Positions 1 through 8,979 of a stretch of DNA of 64,000 nucleotides are shown here, in pieces. The stretch is taken from assembly GCA_003166865.1 (NCBI GenBank), contig PMUP01000067.1, positions 45,112-109,111 of the forward strand, given 5' to 3'. The first letter of the stretch is position 1, and the number at the start of each line of letters is the position of its first letter. The notes under the pieces were generated by a model. It did no database searches. It was not told the DNA's origin and saw nothing but the letters and a program-made list of their open reading frames with translations. The translations under genes and the position numbers were made by a program. Source of the DNA: Bryobacterales bacterium (lineage in GTDB: Bacteria; Acidobacteriota; Terriglobia; Bryobacterales; Bryobacteraceae).

Positions 1-69
1 ACGGCTCGGCGTGTAGGGCTGGTGCCCTCGTGACAAAGCTGAGCGCGAGAGTGTCCCACGAAACAGTGA

Positions 70-410
70 CTACGCCGCTCGGTTAACTGATCCCTCTGCC
101 GGCAGGCCTTTGACGCCGGCGAGCAGTTTCATTAGGTCCCTGACCTGGACGTTTTCGAGTGAACGCACGGCATCCTTTATCTGTCTGAGTATCCCAATCG
201 TCGGCGCGGCCGGCCGCCAGCGAGTCGAACTTCTCGACTTTTTCTTCCCATGTGAACGGGCGAGAAGCCAGGCCCGGGGCCGCGCGGCGCAGAAGCAACG
301 GTTCCTGGGCGAGTTTTTTCCGGCAGAACTGCCTGAAGGTGCGACCGGCAGGGCGTTTGTGGATTTCTTCCAGGTGAATAAGATGAGCGGCGAAACGAAA
401 GGGATTCTGG
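70..410 (-). pseudogene. Remnant of an MmgE/PrpD family gene (C-terminal part)
   Basis: On the minus strand one frame (from about 298 down to 200) reads a segment with RPFTWEEKVEKF followed by LAAGRADD. A second frame then continues with QIKDAVRSLENVQVRDLMKLL to a stop at 70-72. Joined across a frameshift near 200-190, they resemble the C-terminus of MmgE/PrpD proteins, where a G-P-x-N-P-T/x-W-E-E-v-x-x-K-F motif precedes a short helical tail. The intact MmgE/PrpD gene at 58615-59988 has the same layout (NPLTWDEMTAKF). No start codon or N-terminal two thirds are present, so this is a decayed fragment. The assignment rests on a short motif match by eye. Confidence 0.42.
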
Positions 411-438
411 CAATCAGGCTGGGAAGGAGCAGACGAAA

Positions 439-875
439 ATGATCAAGAACGAAAAGCAGTACCGAATCACGAAGGCACAAGTCCGGCGGTTTCAGGACGC
501 AGTCGCCGAGTTGGCCGGTCAGGCGCGCCCATCGAACATCAGCGCACGATTGTGGGAGGCCGAACGCGAGGCGGCTCGGAGCCAGATGGAGGAATTAGGA
601 GAACAGGTTGAAGCCTACGAGCGGCTCAACGCCGGCCGCAGCAAAGGAGTGGTTCTCGAAGGCGTCGAGGACTTGCCCAAAGCCTTAATCCGAGCACGCA
701 TAGCGGCGGGAATGACGCAGGAGAGCCTGGCACGACGCCTTGGGGTCAAGCCGCAGCAGGTGCAGCGCTATGAGGCGACGGAGTGTGGAGCGCCAGCTTT
801 ACCCGCATTCTGAAAGTAGTGCAGGCCCTAGGGCTGAGCATGCCTAGAGCGGTACGACTCGTTCGCAACCTTTGA
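439..875 (+). pseudogene. XRE-family antitoxin-like protein, frameshifted near its 3' end
   Basis: The gene starts at ATG 439 behind a GGAAGGAG ribosome site. It has an N-terminal helical region (about residues 1-70) and then a helix-turn-helix of the type LIRARIAAGMTQESLARRLGV (residues about 80-102). HigA/Xre antitoxins with this layout normally continue after QRYEATEY. Here the zero frame runs into unrelated residues and stops at 813, while another frame carries on from about 790 with SASFTRILKVVQALGLSM and stops at 875. Loss of one base near 782-789 explains both. No RelE/HigB-like toxin is visible next to it. Sequencing error or true decay cannot be separated here. Confidence 0.7.
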
Positions 876-1210
876 GATGCTCGATATCTGAACTTCTCGC
901 CCCCCAAGATCCCGGCCCCCCTCGCGCAACGCGTCCGCTCTTCGGGCAGGTTCTTGGCGCCGTTCGAAGAGTCTAACGACAACTCCGATCCGATATCCCG
1001 GAGCGCGTATTTTCGGCGATAAAGGATCGCGACATTGTGGTACGAGGTAATATGTGCAAGCACCGCCTGCACCATTGCTTCACCGGGGCAGCCAACCGTT
1101 CCGATTGGTTCCACGTGTCACGGCGCGTATAAAAGAACTCGTGAAGTGCTAACCTTCCAACACGCGATTCGTCTATACCGCAAACGTCCGTTCCAGGAGG
1201 ATCGATCTCA
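876..1210. other. Intergenic stretch, no gene seen
   Basis: This 335-base stretch separates the broken XRE gene from the secreted protease. Open frames on both strands show no recognisable family, no signal peptide and no good ribosome site. The only supported element is AGGAGG at 1195-1200, the ribosome binding site of the next gene. Confidence 0.6.
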
Positions 1211-2119
1211 ATGCATCTATCTAATTCAGGTTCTGTACTTGCGTTTTTCCTTGCCACCAGCCTGAGCAGCGCGATTGCGCAGACGCCGGATCTGCGGGGG
1301 ACTGCGATGCTCAATTGCTCCGGCCTTCCGTGCGTCGATGTGACGCTGGGGAGCGGGAAGCATCTGCGGATGCTGATCGACACCGGCAATGTGAATTCGC
1401 TTCTCGACACCGCCGTCGCCAACGAGGCCGGATTGGCGATTTCCCCGGCCCATGGCGCTGACGGAAAGCCCCTACCCGGCTACGGCTTTACGGTGCTGGC
1501 TGGCGTGAAACTCGGGGATGCCTCCCTCGGAGACCTCAGAGTGCTCGTGCTGGACATGGCCAGTCACATCAAGCGCGACCGCATGCCCGCCGCCGACGGT
1601 GCACTCGCCTATACCGCCTTCAAGGATCGCCTTCTCGAACTCGACTACACGCGCCGCACCGTTCACGTGACTGAGCGGCTCGAGACCGAGTTGCCGTGCC
1701 CGGGCTTCTGCGGCAAGCTCACCACGCCGACGTTCGGCAAGAACGGGCCGCCCATCGTTGTGACAACCGGGTTCCTGGTGAACGCCAAGCCGGTCACCGC
1801 GCAAGTCGACACGCTGTTCACCGGAACCATGCTGATCTATCCGGGTTCCGTTCAAAAGCTCGGCCTCGATGAAGAAGCCAAGACCACCAAGAAGCGATTC
1901 TTCAACTACACCGACGACGGCGTAGACATGCTGGAGGCGCAATCGAAACAGGAAGCCTTCGGCGAACTGGTGCTTGCCAGGAGCGCGCCTCTCTATTTCA
2001 CTACTCCCTCAGTTCACCTGCCGGATGACATGTTCGACGCCACCGTGGGACACGAACTATTTCAACACTCGGTGCTTTCGCTCGATTTTCATGGCATGAA
2101 GTTGTGGATAAAAGGATAG
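1211..2119 (+). CDS. Secreted retropepsin-like aspartic protease family protein
   Basis: The 302-residue product begins with a signal peptide (hydrophobic residues about 8-24, likely cut after AIAQ). The mature part has a retropepsin-like half: a beta strand leading to LIDTGN at about residues 56-61, in which D-T-G is the catalytic signature of pepsin/retropepsin folds. A second, weaker repeat, VDTLFTGTMLIY, lies near residue 198, as expected for a two-lobed or tandem aspartyl protease. The start is set by AGGAGG 10 bases upstream. It is followed after 70 bases by the SLOG-SLATT-like gene on the same strand. Substrate is unknown. In this family some members bind rather than cleave peptides, and the second Asp is not in a perfect D-T-G. 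Confidence 0.75.
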   Translation: MHLSNSGSVLAFFLATSLSSAIAQTPDLRGTAMLNCSGLPCVDVTLGSGKHLRMLIDTGNVNSLLDTAVANEAGLAISPAHGADGKPLPGYGFTVLAGVKLGDASLGDLRVLVLDMASHIKRDRMPAADGALAYTAFKDRLLELDYTRRTVHVTERLETELPCPGFCGKLTTPTFGKNGPPIVVTTGFLVNAKPVTAQVDTLFTGTMLIYPGSVQKLGLDEEAKTTKKRFFNYTDDGVDMLEAQSKQEAFGELVLARSAPLYFTTPSVHLPDDMFDATVGHELFQHSVLSLDFHGMKLWIKG

Positions 2120-2189
2120 CCGCTTCGAGGATTGGGAACAGCACCGGCGCTACTTGCCGCCTGCAATGGCGGTGTATTAACATCGAGCG

Positions 2190-4133
2190 TTGCAGGAAGA
2201 AGACAGACCGGTTCATCCGCCGCTTCCGAGGCTCGCGTTGAATATCGGCGTTACCGGGCATCGCCCACAAGACCTCACCGGCGCGAAGCTCGACACGCTT
2301 CGCGAGAGAATTCGCGAGGTGCTCGAATTCCTGGCAGTGTTCGCGAGCAATCTAACCGGGGTAGAGACCTGCTATTCAAATCCTGGCAAGCCCGTTCTAC
2401 GAGTTATCTCCGCGCTGGCCGAAGGCGCGGACCGTCACGTAGCGCAACAGGCCATTGACTTGAACTTTGAGTTACAGTCTCCTCTGCCATTCGATCGCAC
2501 CGTGTACGCCAACGATTTTTCCTCGGAGGGTTCTAAGCTCGAGTTCAACGACCTGCTCCATCACAGGCGCACCACAGCGGTGCTGGAGCTGGACGGCTCG
2601 CGCGATCGAGATGCAGAATCCTACCAGGCCGCGGGCCGCGTGATTCTCGGTCAATCGGATGTGCTGCTAACTGTTTGGAATGGTGAACAGCGCAACAAGA
2701 AGGGTGGCACCTCTGATGTCGTTGGCGAAGCCAAGCAACGCAACCTTCCCACCGTCTGGATTAATTCGGAGGCGCCCCACGACGTTTATGTCCGGACTTC
2801 GGACAGTAAGTGGAGTCCCTGGGCAGTGGGCTCCGCTTCATTAATCATCCGGCTGGAGGCGCTGTTGCGTCCGCCCGATAGCTCAAAGGTAGATGAGGAA
2901 ACGCCGACCTTGGCAGCGGAATACTTCTCTGAGACTCAGCCTGTCCGAGACTGGGGTTGCCTGTGGCCGCCGTTTCGCAACTTTGCCGCGGGCGAGAGTT
3001 GGACTTGGCCCTCGCTGTCCCTGTCGAACTTTGGTCAGTCGGGCCGGCAGAAGTGGCAAGAGGTTCTGCAAGATTACCCCGCGGCTTTCTCCAAAGAAAC
3101 TGTCGAGATTGTGAACGCCGCAAGTCTATTCGAACACTTTGGATGGGCGGACGGGTTGGCGGGATATTATGGCAACCTTTACCGTTCGGCGTTTGTAACC
3201 AATTACATGCTGGGCGCACTCGCCGTGTTGTTCGCGTTTCTCCACTTCGCCTTCAAAAACTATGATGCGTTCGATTGGGTATTCACAGTGATCGAATTGT
3301 TAGCTCTCGGGTCGATCGCCCTCATCTATCGATACGGCAGGAAGGGAGGCTGGCATGAACGTTGGGTGGACTACCGCTTGCTGGCTGAGTACCTCAGGCA
3401 AATGTTTTTTCTGACTCCCCTTGGTCCCGGAGAACTTTCTTCTCCCCATATCCCCGCGCATATGGCAGCCGGCGATCCCAAGACTACCTGGATGTACTGG
3501 CACTATCGAGCTGTACGCCGGGATTTCGGAATGATTCGTGCCAAATTTACCGCTGCGCATCTGAAGTCGGCACGCTTGTTCATCACCAGCGAAAGAGGAA
3601 TCGGGGGCCAGGTTGAGTATCACGAAAATAATTCGCAGCGCTCTGAAGCGTTGGACAACAGGTTTGTTCGATGGGCGAAAGATCTGTTCTATCTTGCCGT
3701 GGCGGCAGCAGCTCTTAGCCTCGTTATTCCTCATTCTGAGAAGATCGCCCACTGGCTAAACGCGATTCCTCATTCTGAGAAGATTGCCCACTGGCTATGG
3801 TTGCGGCTGCCGGCCTGGCTTAATCCGTCCAGGCTGGCCGGAGGCGTTATCGCTCTGATTGCTGGAGTCGCAACGGTTTCTCCCGCCGTTGGGGCCGCCC
3901 TGGCGGGGATCAGGAGCCAGGGTGAATTCGAGCGCGTGAAGAAGCGGTCCAAAGCGATGCACCATTGGCTCGCGCAGATCTCGAAGAGACTCGCACCCAC
4001 TCCAGACACTGAGGCCTCAATGTCGTCGGCCGCGCTAAGCGCAATTGTCGCCGAGGCCGGTCAATTAATGGTGGATGAGCTACTGGATTGGCGAATTGTT
4101 TTCAAAGACAGACCTCTGCCGGAGCCCGAATGA
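2190..4133 (+). CDS. SLOG-domain protein with SLATT-like membrane region
   Basis: This 647-residue protein starts with a Rossmann-like SLOG/TSLOG domain (residues about 10-230). It opens with LNIGVTGHRPQDL and contains SALAEGADRHVA and an acidic LPFDRTVYANDF segment, all typical of SLOG nucleotide-ligand binding proteins. Two close transmembrane helices follow (about 337-356 and 361-382), then WHERWVDYRLLAEYLRQM (about 388-405), a pattern typical of SLATT domains. Two more hydrophobic stretches lie at about 495-515 and 550-572. SLOG and SLATT families are predicted parts of nucleotide-signalled conflict systems, where SLATT acts at the membrane. The start is uncertain: TTG 2190 has a weak ribosome site, and TTG 2239 is the next option. 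No nucleotidyltransferase gene lies beside it. Confidence 0.68.
   Translation: MQEEDRPVHPPLPRLALNIGVTGHRPQDLTGAKLDTLRERIREVLEFLAVFASNLTGVETCYSNPGKPVLRVISALAEGADRHVAQQAIDLNFELQSPLPFDRTVYANDFSSEGSKLEFNDLLHHRRTTAVLELDGSRDRDAESYQAAGRVILGQSDVLLTVWNGEQRNKKGGTSDVVGEAKQRNLPTVWINSEAPHDVYVRTSDSKWSPWAVGSASLIIRLEALLRPPDSSKVDEETPTLAAEYFSETQPVRDWGCLWPPFRNFAAGESWTWPSLSLSNFGQSGRQKWQEVLQDYPAAFSKETVEIVNAASLFEHFGWADGLAGYYGNLYRSAFVTNYMLGALAVLFAFLHFAFKNYDAFDWVFTVIELLALGSIALIYRYGRKGGWHERWVDYRLLAEYLRQMFFLTPLGPGELSSPHIPAHMAAGDPKTTWMYWHYRAVRRDFGMIRAKFTAAHLKSARLFITSERGIGGQVEYHENNSQRSEALDNRFVRWAKDLFYLAVAAAALSLVIPHSEKIAHWLNAIPHSEKIAHWLWLRLPAWLNPSRLAGGVIALIAGVATVSPAVGAALAGIRSQGEFERVKKRSKAMHHWLAQISKRLAPTPDTEASMSSAALSAIVAEAGQLMVDELLDWRIVFKDRPLPEPE
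3726..3803 (+). repeat. 39-base tandem duplication inside the SLOG-SLATT-like gene
   Basis: Two adjacent 39-base units (3726-3764 and 3765-3803) encode IPHSEKIAHWLNA and IPHSEKIAHWLWL. The first 33 or so bases differ at only one position. The repeat follows the third hydrophobic segment and lengthens the loop by 13 residues without breaking the frame. It looks like a recent in-frame slippage or recombination event. Confidence 0.9.
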
Positions 4134-4154
4134 AATCCGTTATGGACCTACTGC

Positions 4155-6449
4155 CTATTGCACCGCTATCGTGATGGCAGTTGGGCTCACATAATCGCCG
4201 ATGGTGAGAACCACCTGATCGTAGCGGACCGGAGACGCATTGGCAGGCACCACCACGTTGATTTGCAGCACTCCGGCAACTAGACCCGGAGCGGCTCCCG
4301 CATAGAGTACCTGGGCAGGCAGGCTGTCGATGGAAACTGAAACTGGAAGCACCGGCAGGGGGTAGGGTTGAGAGGTGAGAAGACCATCCACGCTTGGGGG
4401 CTTAGTGAGTCCGCCGCCGGTGCCGTAGAGAACCACCACTGAACCTTGCGAGGCTGGATTGGTTTCGGAGTTCACGCTGAGGTCCTGATTGAGGATCGCT
4501 CCCGGGCCTCCACCGGTGGCATTGAGCGCAAACAACGCAGGTGACGCGGACTGAACTGGTACTGTCGAGGATCCCGTGGGCTGGCCCTGGTAGACGACCT
4601 GAATTTGCGCAGCCGGTCCGGTAACACCGAACGGAACCACAGCGTTGATCTGGGTGGAGGAAGCGAACAACAGCGGTGAAGGTATGCCGCCGAAGAGGAC
4701 CTGAGTGCCGTTTATGGTCTTCGAGAGGGAGTCGCCATTGATGCTGCCTGGCGCCTCCGAGGTTGGCCCAAGGTTCGCGCCAAAAATGGTCACCAACTCG
4801 CCGGGCGACACCGCGCCCTCCAGAAAACTCGCGCTATTCACGACCGAGGAGATGGCCGGGCTGGCCGCCGGCGGCGTGCTGTTCAGTTGTCCATACACCG
4901 CCACTGCGTTGGAAAACGTTGGGACATAAACGCGCCCGTTGGCCACCGTCGGCGGAGCGAATTTCGCGAACCCGCCCGGCTGATCCCGGCTGCTGTTCAG
5001 ATCGCTGTTCCACAGCTCGTTCGCAAGATTCGATGCATCCAGCGCATGAAGCGTGGCAGGCACGCTATCGATGTCGTAGTTACCGGTGGTAAGCCAGACT
5101 ATGCCGTTCGCTCCGCCATTTGCCGAAAGAGAGAGCCCGGCATATGCGGAAGACGTCTCCGGCGTGAATTGGGAGAGGATCGTGGAATTGATTTGATTAT
5201 TCACGATCTGAAACGCCTTGAGCGGGCCATTGGGGTCGAACTCATACACGATGGGGGCGGCTCCGGACGAGGCCGCTGGATTATTCCACAGCGCCATTTG
5301 AAAAATGCCCCACGTGTTCACCTGCACCCCTTGAACGGTGCTGGTGGTGTTGGGGCCTAGGTGTCCCATGGAGTCGTCCTGCACCAGATAGAGCAATCCT
5401 GACTTACCGCCGCTGAGCAGAAGATTGGTGTTCGCAATCAAGATCGTTCCGGCCGATCCAACATCCTCGTCCAGATTATTGAGGTCGCTCCAATCCTCCG
5501 GCGTGTACCAATCGAGTAATGAAAGATCGGCGCCGCCGAGGCGGACCACTGTTTCACCGAAGTTCATGACGCCGTCGAAATCGCCATTCCCCGTGGCGGC
5601 ATAAACATCGCCGTTGGTGTCCACAGCGGGCGCGCGCCCCGAGTGCCAAAACGCAGCTTGCCGTCCGTTTGGCGCGCTGTTGAAAACCGCCGTCTGCTTG
5701 AGCGTCGATGCGTTGTAGCCGAGCAACCATCCCTGATAGTTGCCCGTATCGGCGTGCGATCCAAAAGCGATGTACACCGTTCCGTTCCCGAGAATCAAAC
5801 CCGGCCTTTGCAATTGCCAAAAAGCGTTGAAAGCGACCTTCCCCTGGCTGCTGCCGGCGCCGTTCCCTGTCACCGATGCGGCAATTTCCACGGGTCCGCC
5901 AAACATCTCGTGTCCGTCAACCAGCGACAGCGCGTGCAGTTGAAACACGGGAGTGCTGGAAGCTCCAGGCGGAAGCGTCTCGGCGACAACGTACAGCACC
6001 TGCGCGGTCGCATCGATCGCAGGCGTGCCTAAGATCCCAATCTCCGGAAGAATGTCGGTGAAGTTGAACAAGCCGGAGGGCACCGTCGGGCCGAGTTTCA
6101 CTTGCCAAAGCGGCTTCGCGGATTGCGGATCATCGGCATTAAACGCAAATACGCTGTTGCCCATCGTAGCGACATAAAGAACGTTGTACTTGACGCCGCT
6201 GATGGCGACGCCGGTCACATACAGGGGCTGCGTGAACACCAGCCCGTCCACTGGATAGGTGCCAACTTTTCCGAACGTGCTCCAGTTCATCTGTGGCGTG
6301 AGGCTGGTTTCCTGCAGGTTGGCGCCGGTCTGCTGGTTGTCGTAGTTCACATTCAGCACATTCACCTGTGCGAACGTGAGCGCGCCAATACTCAGCTCCA
6401 CGAGAGTTAGACGAGCACACAATTGTGATAGGCGAGATCGAATACTCAA
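4155..6449 (-). CDS. Secreted PQQ-like beta-propeller protein with Solibacter C-terminal domain
   Basis: The 764-residue product has a signal-like N-terminus (hydrophobic to about residue 28, ending FAQ). A long repeat region of propeller blades follows, with motifs such as LYVATMGNSVFAFNADDP and YAATGNGDF, as in PQQ-like/quinoprotein propellers. From about residue 540 a different domain begins (ISSVVNSASFLEGAVSPGELVTIFG). It matches the TIGR03437-type Solibacter uncharacterised C-terminal domain, with SPALFAL and VVLYGTGGG. That domain is almost a signature of Bryobacterales. The start is TTG, chosen because it gives the signal peptide; the ribosome site is weak. The role is unknown; an extracellular carbohydrate- or protein-binding propeller is a guess. 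Confidence 0.8.
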   Translation of the reverse strand: MSIRSRLSQLCARLTLVELSIGALTFAQVNVLNVNYDNQQTGANLQETSLTPQMNWSTFGKVGTYPVDGLVFTQPLYVTGVAISGVKYNVLYVATMGNSVFAFNADDPQSAKPLWQVKLGPTVPSGLFNFTDILPEIGILGTPAIDATAQVLYVVAETLPPGASSTPVFQLHALSLVDGHEMFGGPVEIAASVTGNGAGSSQGKVAFNAFWQLQRPGLILGNGTVYIAFGSHADTGNYQGWLLGYNASTLKQTAVFNSAPNGRQAAFWHSGRAPAVDTNGDVYAATGNGDFDGVMNFGETVVRLGGADLSLLDWYTPEDWSDLNNLDEDVGSAGTILIANTNLLLSGGKSGLLYLVQDDSMGHLGPNTTSTVQGVQVNTWGIFQMALWNNPAASSGAAPIVYEFDPNGPLKAFQIVNNQINSTILSQFTPETSSAYAGLSLSANGGANGIVWLTTGNYDIDSVPATLHALDASNLANELWNSDLNSSRDQPGGFAKFAPPTVANGRVYVPTFSNAVAVYGQLNSTPPAASPAISSVVNSASFLEGAVSPGELVTIFGANLGPTSEAPGSINGDSLSKTINGTQVLFGGIPSPLLFASSTQINAVVPFGVTGPAAQIQVVYQGQPTGSSTVPVQSASPALFALNATGGGPGAILNQDLSVNSETNPASQGSVVVLYGTGGGLTKPPSVDGLLTSQPYPLPVLPVSVSIDSLPAQVLYAGAAPGLVAGVLQINVVVPANASPVRYDQVVLTIGDYVSPTAITIAVQ

Positions 6450-6515
6450 CGGTCCGTTCCGCTTCGCGATCGGCGTCGCGAACTTCCCTTTCTATCACGA
6501 TTCGTTCGGAAATCG

Positions 6516-7778
6516 CTAGTTGTTGGGGGGTGGCTGCGGAGAAGCCGAGGCGGGTGCGTCGTCTGTAGTTGGCGCTGCGATTACCGAGCCGTCTTCGTTG
6601 ACCGCGACGCGGCGGCGGTGAGCGGCCGAAGGGTCCGGGTCCGTGGCCGAGGCAGATGGAGTCGAGTAGCCATGGTCGGCGGGCGCGCGGGTGATCTTAA
6701 GCGGCGCAGGGTCGCCAATTCCCGACCCATTGGACGGCCCATTGGATAACATGGACGTGCGGCGGTATCGGATTTCGGCATCGGCATAACGGTGGCGAGC
6801 TTCCGGAGTGAGATCCACCACGATGTTGCGATCCTGGCCGGGCTGAACGCCTTCGGGAAGATTGAAATACAACGTATAACGCTGGCGCAGGCGCGCGAGC
6901 GTATCTTCAAGCGCGGAAGCGTCGTTGACGGACATACTGTCTCCGCCGGAGTCGCGCGCGATCTCCGCCGTGCCGGCCGATGTGGTGTTCCCTCCACCTC
7001 CTCCGCCGCCGGGGTAGCGGTTGCCGCCCCCGCCGCGGCCGAAGATGATGCCGCCCAGCCCTCCACCAAGACCACCGCCGAGACCACCCCCACCCGAGCC
7101 ACCGGGGCGTCCACCGCCGCGTTGGCCATACTGCCCGGCATCGGGAGCGATCAGCGCGCACATCACCGCATCGGCGCGCGCCAAGGCCCGGCCCACGGCA
7201 ACATCGTCACGGTCGAATTCGGTCTGATCGTCGGTCAGGATGACAATGGCGCGCCGGGAATCGCGGCGGCCCTCGCGGCGGATGTAGTCGGCGGCGTCGA
7301 GCATGGCGCGCGTGATATCGGTTCCGCCATTAAAGCGCTCCTGGCGAAGCAGGCGGTCGAATTCGCGCTGCACCTCCTGAGGACTGTCGTTAAGGGGCAG
7401 CCGCACGCGCGTGTAGCGATCGAAGACCATGATGCCCATGCGGTCGTCTTTGCCGAGTTGGGTTAGCGCTTGGCCGGACGCATCGGCGATGCGTTGCACG
7501 TGCGGGCGCATGCTGGCGCTGACGTCCAATAAAAAGAGCACGTCCACCGGCATATTTTCACTGGCGAAATTGCGAATGGGCACCACCTTGCCATCCTCGC
7601 GGAGGATGAAATCGCTGGCGTGCAGGTGAGTGATGGAGCGATTTCCGGAGTCGACCACTTGGGCGTCGATACGGACTAGAGACACATCACTGCGGAAAAC
7701 GGGATCGTCGTCGTCCCCAGCGAGCAGCCCGGTTACCAGGGCAGAGGCGAACAGGAGAAGATAGACAGCTCGGAACAT
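6516..7778 (-). CDS. VWFA-related secreted protein (acidobacterial type)
   Basis: The 420-residue protein has a signal peptide (residues 1-20). A short beta domain, VSLVRIDAQVVDSGNRSI, precedes the VWA fold in the acidobacterial VWFA-related family (TIGR03436). The metal site D-x-S-x-S is intact at residues 85-89 (DVSAS), followed by NGGTDIT and ILTDDQ for the rest of the MIDAS site. A strongly glycine-rich insert (about residues 215-265) interrupts the VWA domain after the LIAPD strand. The C-terminus is Pro/Ser-rich and probably disordered. The gene is 65 bases upstream of the propeller gene's start on the same strand and may be co-transcribed with it. Its partner or target is unknown. Confidence 0.82.
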   Translation of the reverse strand: MFRAVYLLLFASALVTGLLAGDDDDPVFRSDVSLVRIDAQVVDSGNRSITHLHASDFILREDGKVVPIRNFASENMPVDVLFLLDVSASMRPHVQRIADASGQALTQLGKDDRMGIMVFDRYTRVRLPLNDSPQEVQREFDRLLRQERFNGGTDITRAMLDAADYIRREGRRDSRRAIVILTDDQTEFDRDDVAVGRALARADAVMCALIAPDAGQYGQRGGGRPGGSGGGGLGGGLGGGLGGIIFGRGGGGNRYPGGGGGGGNTTSAGTAEIARDSGGDSMSVNDASALEDTLARLRQRYTLYFNLPEGVQPGQDRNIVVDLTPEARHRYADAEIRYRRTSMLSNGPSNGSGIGDPAPLKITRAPADHGYSTPSASATDPDPSAAHRRRVAVNEDGSVIAAPTTDDAPASASPQPPPNN

Positions 7779-7940
7779 GCTTGTGGACCGGTAAACGCCT
7801 ACTTGAATGTTAACGTACGGGGTACGGATGGCGTTTCAAAAGACTGACCCCTGGAGGGCGGCTTTATGCTAACCCCGGCGGTTGTTGGTTCGTCTATTTG
7901 TGCGTGTTCGTCGAGTCTAGCCCGTCTGCTTGGAGACCAC

Positions 7941-8939
7941 ATGTACTTACGGAACACAGCTCTCGCCCTCGTGATCGCGTCCAATTTTATGGTCGCGACG
8001 TTGCACTCCCAATCGAACAGCCTCGTCCCAGGACACACATATCGCGATTCCTTCGCTTCTGGCGGCAAGGGTCCGGAAATGGTTGTTCTGCCTGGCGGCA
8101 AGTTCGCTATGGGCAGCCCGAAAGACGAAGCCGGCCGCGAAGAAAATGAGGGTCCTGTGCACGATGTCAGCGTGCGCAGCCTTGCCCTTGGGAAGTATCC
8201 GGTAACGCGAGGCGAGTTTGCCAGATTCGCATCCGCAACTGGCTACAAAACCGACGCCGAGAAAGACACCCCCATCCCCTTTCAGCCGACCGAACTTGGG
8301 ACTCCGGTCGCTTGCTTTGCCTATAAGGGCGGCAGCGAGAACGGATGGAAAGCCGGCACCAGTTGGCGCGATCCAGGCTACAAGCAGGGCGATGATGAGC
8401 CGGTAGTGTGCCTAAGCTGGAACGACGCCCGGGCCTATGCGGATTGGCTTTCGCACGAGGCAGGAAAACCCTATCGTCTGCCAACGGCTGCGGAAATGGA
8501 ATATGCGATCCGGGCTGGCTCGTCTGCGCCGTATCCCTGGGGTTCGGCTGCCGAAGATGCCTGTCAATACGGAAACGTACGCGATATAACCGCCAACGCG
8601 CGGTTTCCACAATGGAAAACAGGTGTCACTTGCAACGATGGAGCCCTGTTTACCTCAGCCGTGGGTCGTTATCGGGCCAACGCCTTTGGTCTGTTCGATA
8701 CCGTCGGCAACGTCGAGGTGTGGACCGAGGACTGCGGCGTGGAGGACTACGATTCCGCTCCCTCGGATGGCAGCGCCCAGCGGTCGCCAAGCTGCGAGCG
8801 GCACACGCTCCGCGGTTCCTCATGGAACTTCTCACCCGCCGACTTCCGCTCTGCCCATCGTGAGAATCCTCCAGCAGCGGGCCGCAGCTGGGATACAAGC
8901 TTGCGAGTGGCTGAGGACGTCCCACCGCATTACCACTGA
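7941..8939 (+). CDS. Formylglycine-generating-enzyme-like (SUMF1 family) secreted protein
   Basis: From ATG 7941 (GGAG at 7932-7935) the product is 332 residues with a signal peptide. An in-frame ATG at 7866 with GGAGG would add 25 residues before the signal and is less likely. The body is the SUMF1/FGE-sulfatase fold: MVVLPGGKFAMGSP near the start, YPVTRGEFARF, PVVCLSWNDARAYADWLS, YRLPTAAEMEYAIRAG, then GNVEVWTEDC where GNVWEW is usual, and RGSSWNFSP with LRVAED at the end. The paired cysteines of true formylglycine-generating enzymes are missing from the RGSSWNFSP region. Another role of this fold, as in PvdO- or NirV-like proteins, is therefore more likely. No sulfatase gene is nearby. Confidence 0.8.
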   Translation: MYLRNTALALVIASNFMVATLHSQSNSLVPGHTYRDSFASGGKGPEMVVLPGGKFAMGSPKDEAGREENEGPVHDVSVRSLALGKYPVTRGEFARFASATGYKTDAEKDTPIPFQPTELGTPVACFAYKGGSENGWKAGTSWRDPGYKQGDDEPVVCLSWNDARAYADWLSHEAGKPYRLPTAAEMEYAIRAGSSAPYPWGSAAEDACQYGNVRDITANARFPQWKTGVTCNDGALFTSAVGRYRANAFGLFDTVGNVEVWTEDCGVEDYDSAPSDGSAQRSPSCERHTLRGSSWNFSPADFRSAHRENPPAAGRSWDTSLRVAEDVPPHYH

Positions 8940-8979
8940 TCCAGGAGACGACCACGGATCAGGACAGGGTAATTCGGCT

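Noticed and set aside
6139..6498. Minus-strand frame beginning MIEREVRDADREAERT as an alternative N-terminus for the propeller gene
   Set aside because: It is in a different frame without a signal peptide, and joining it would need a frameshift for which there is no evidence.
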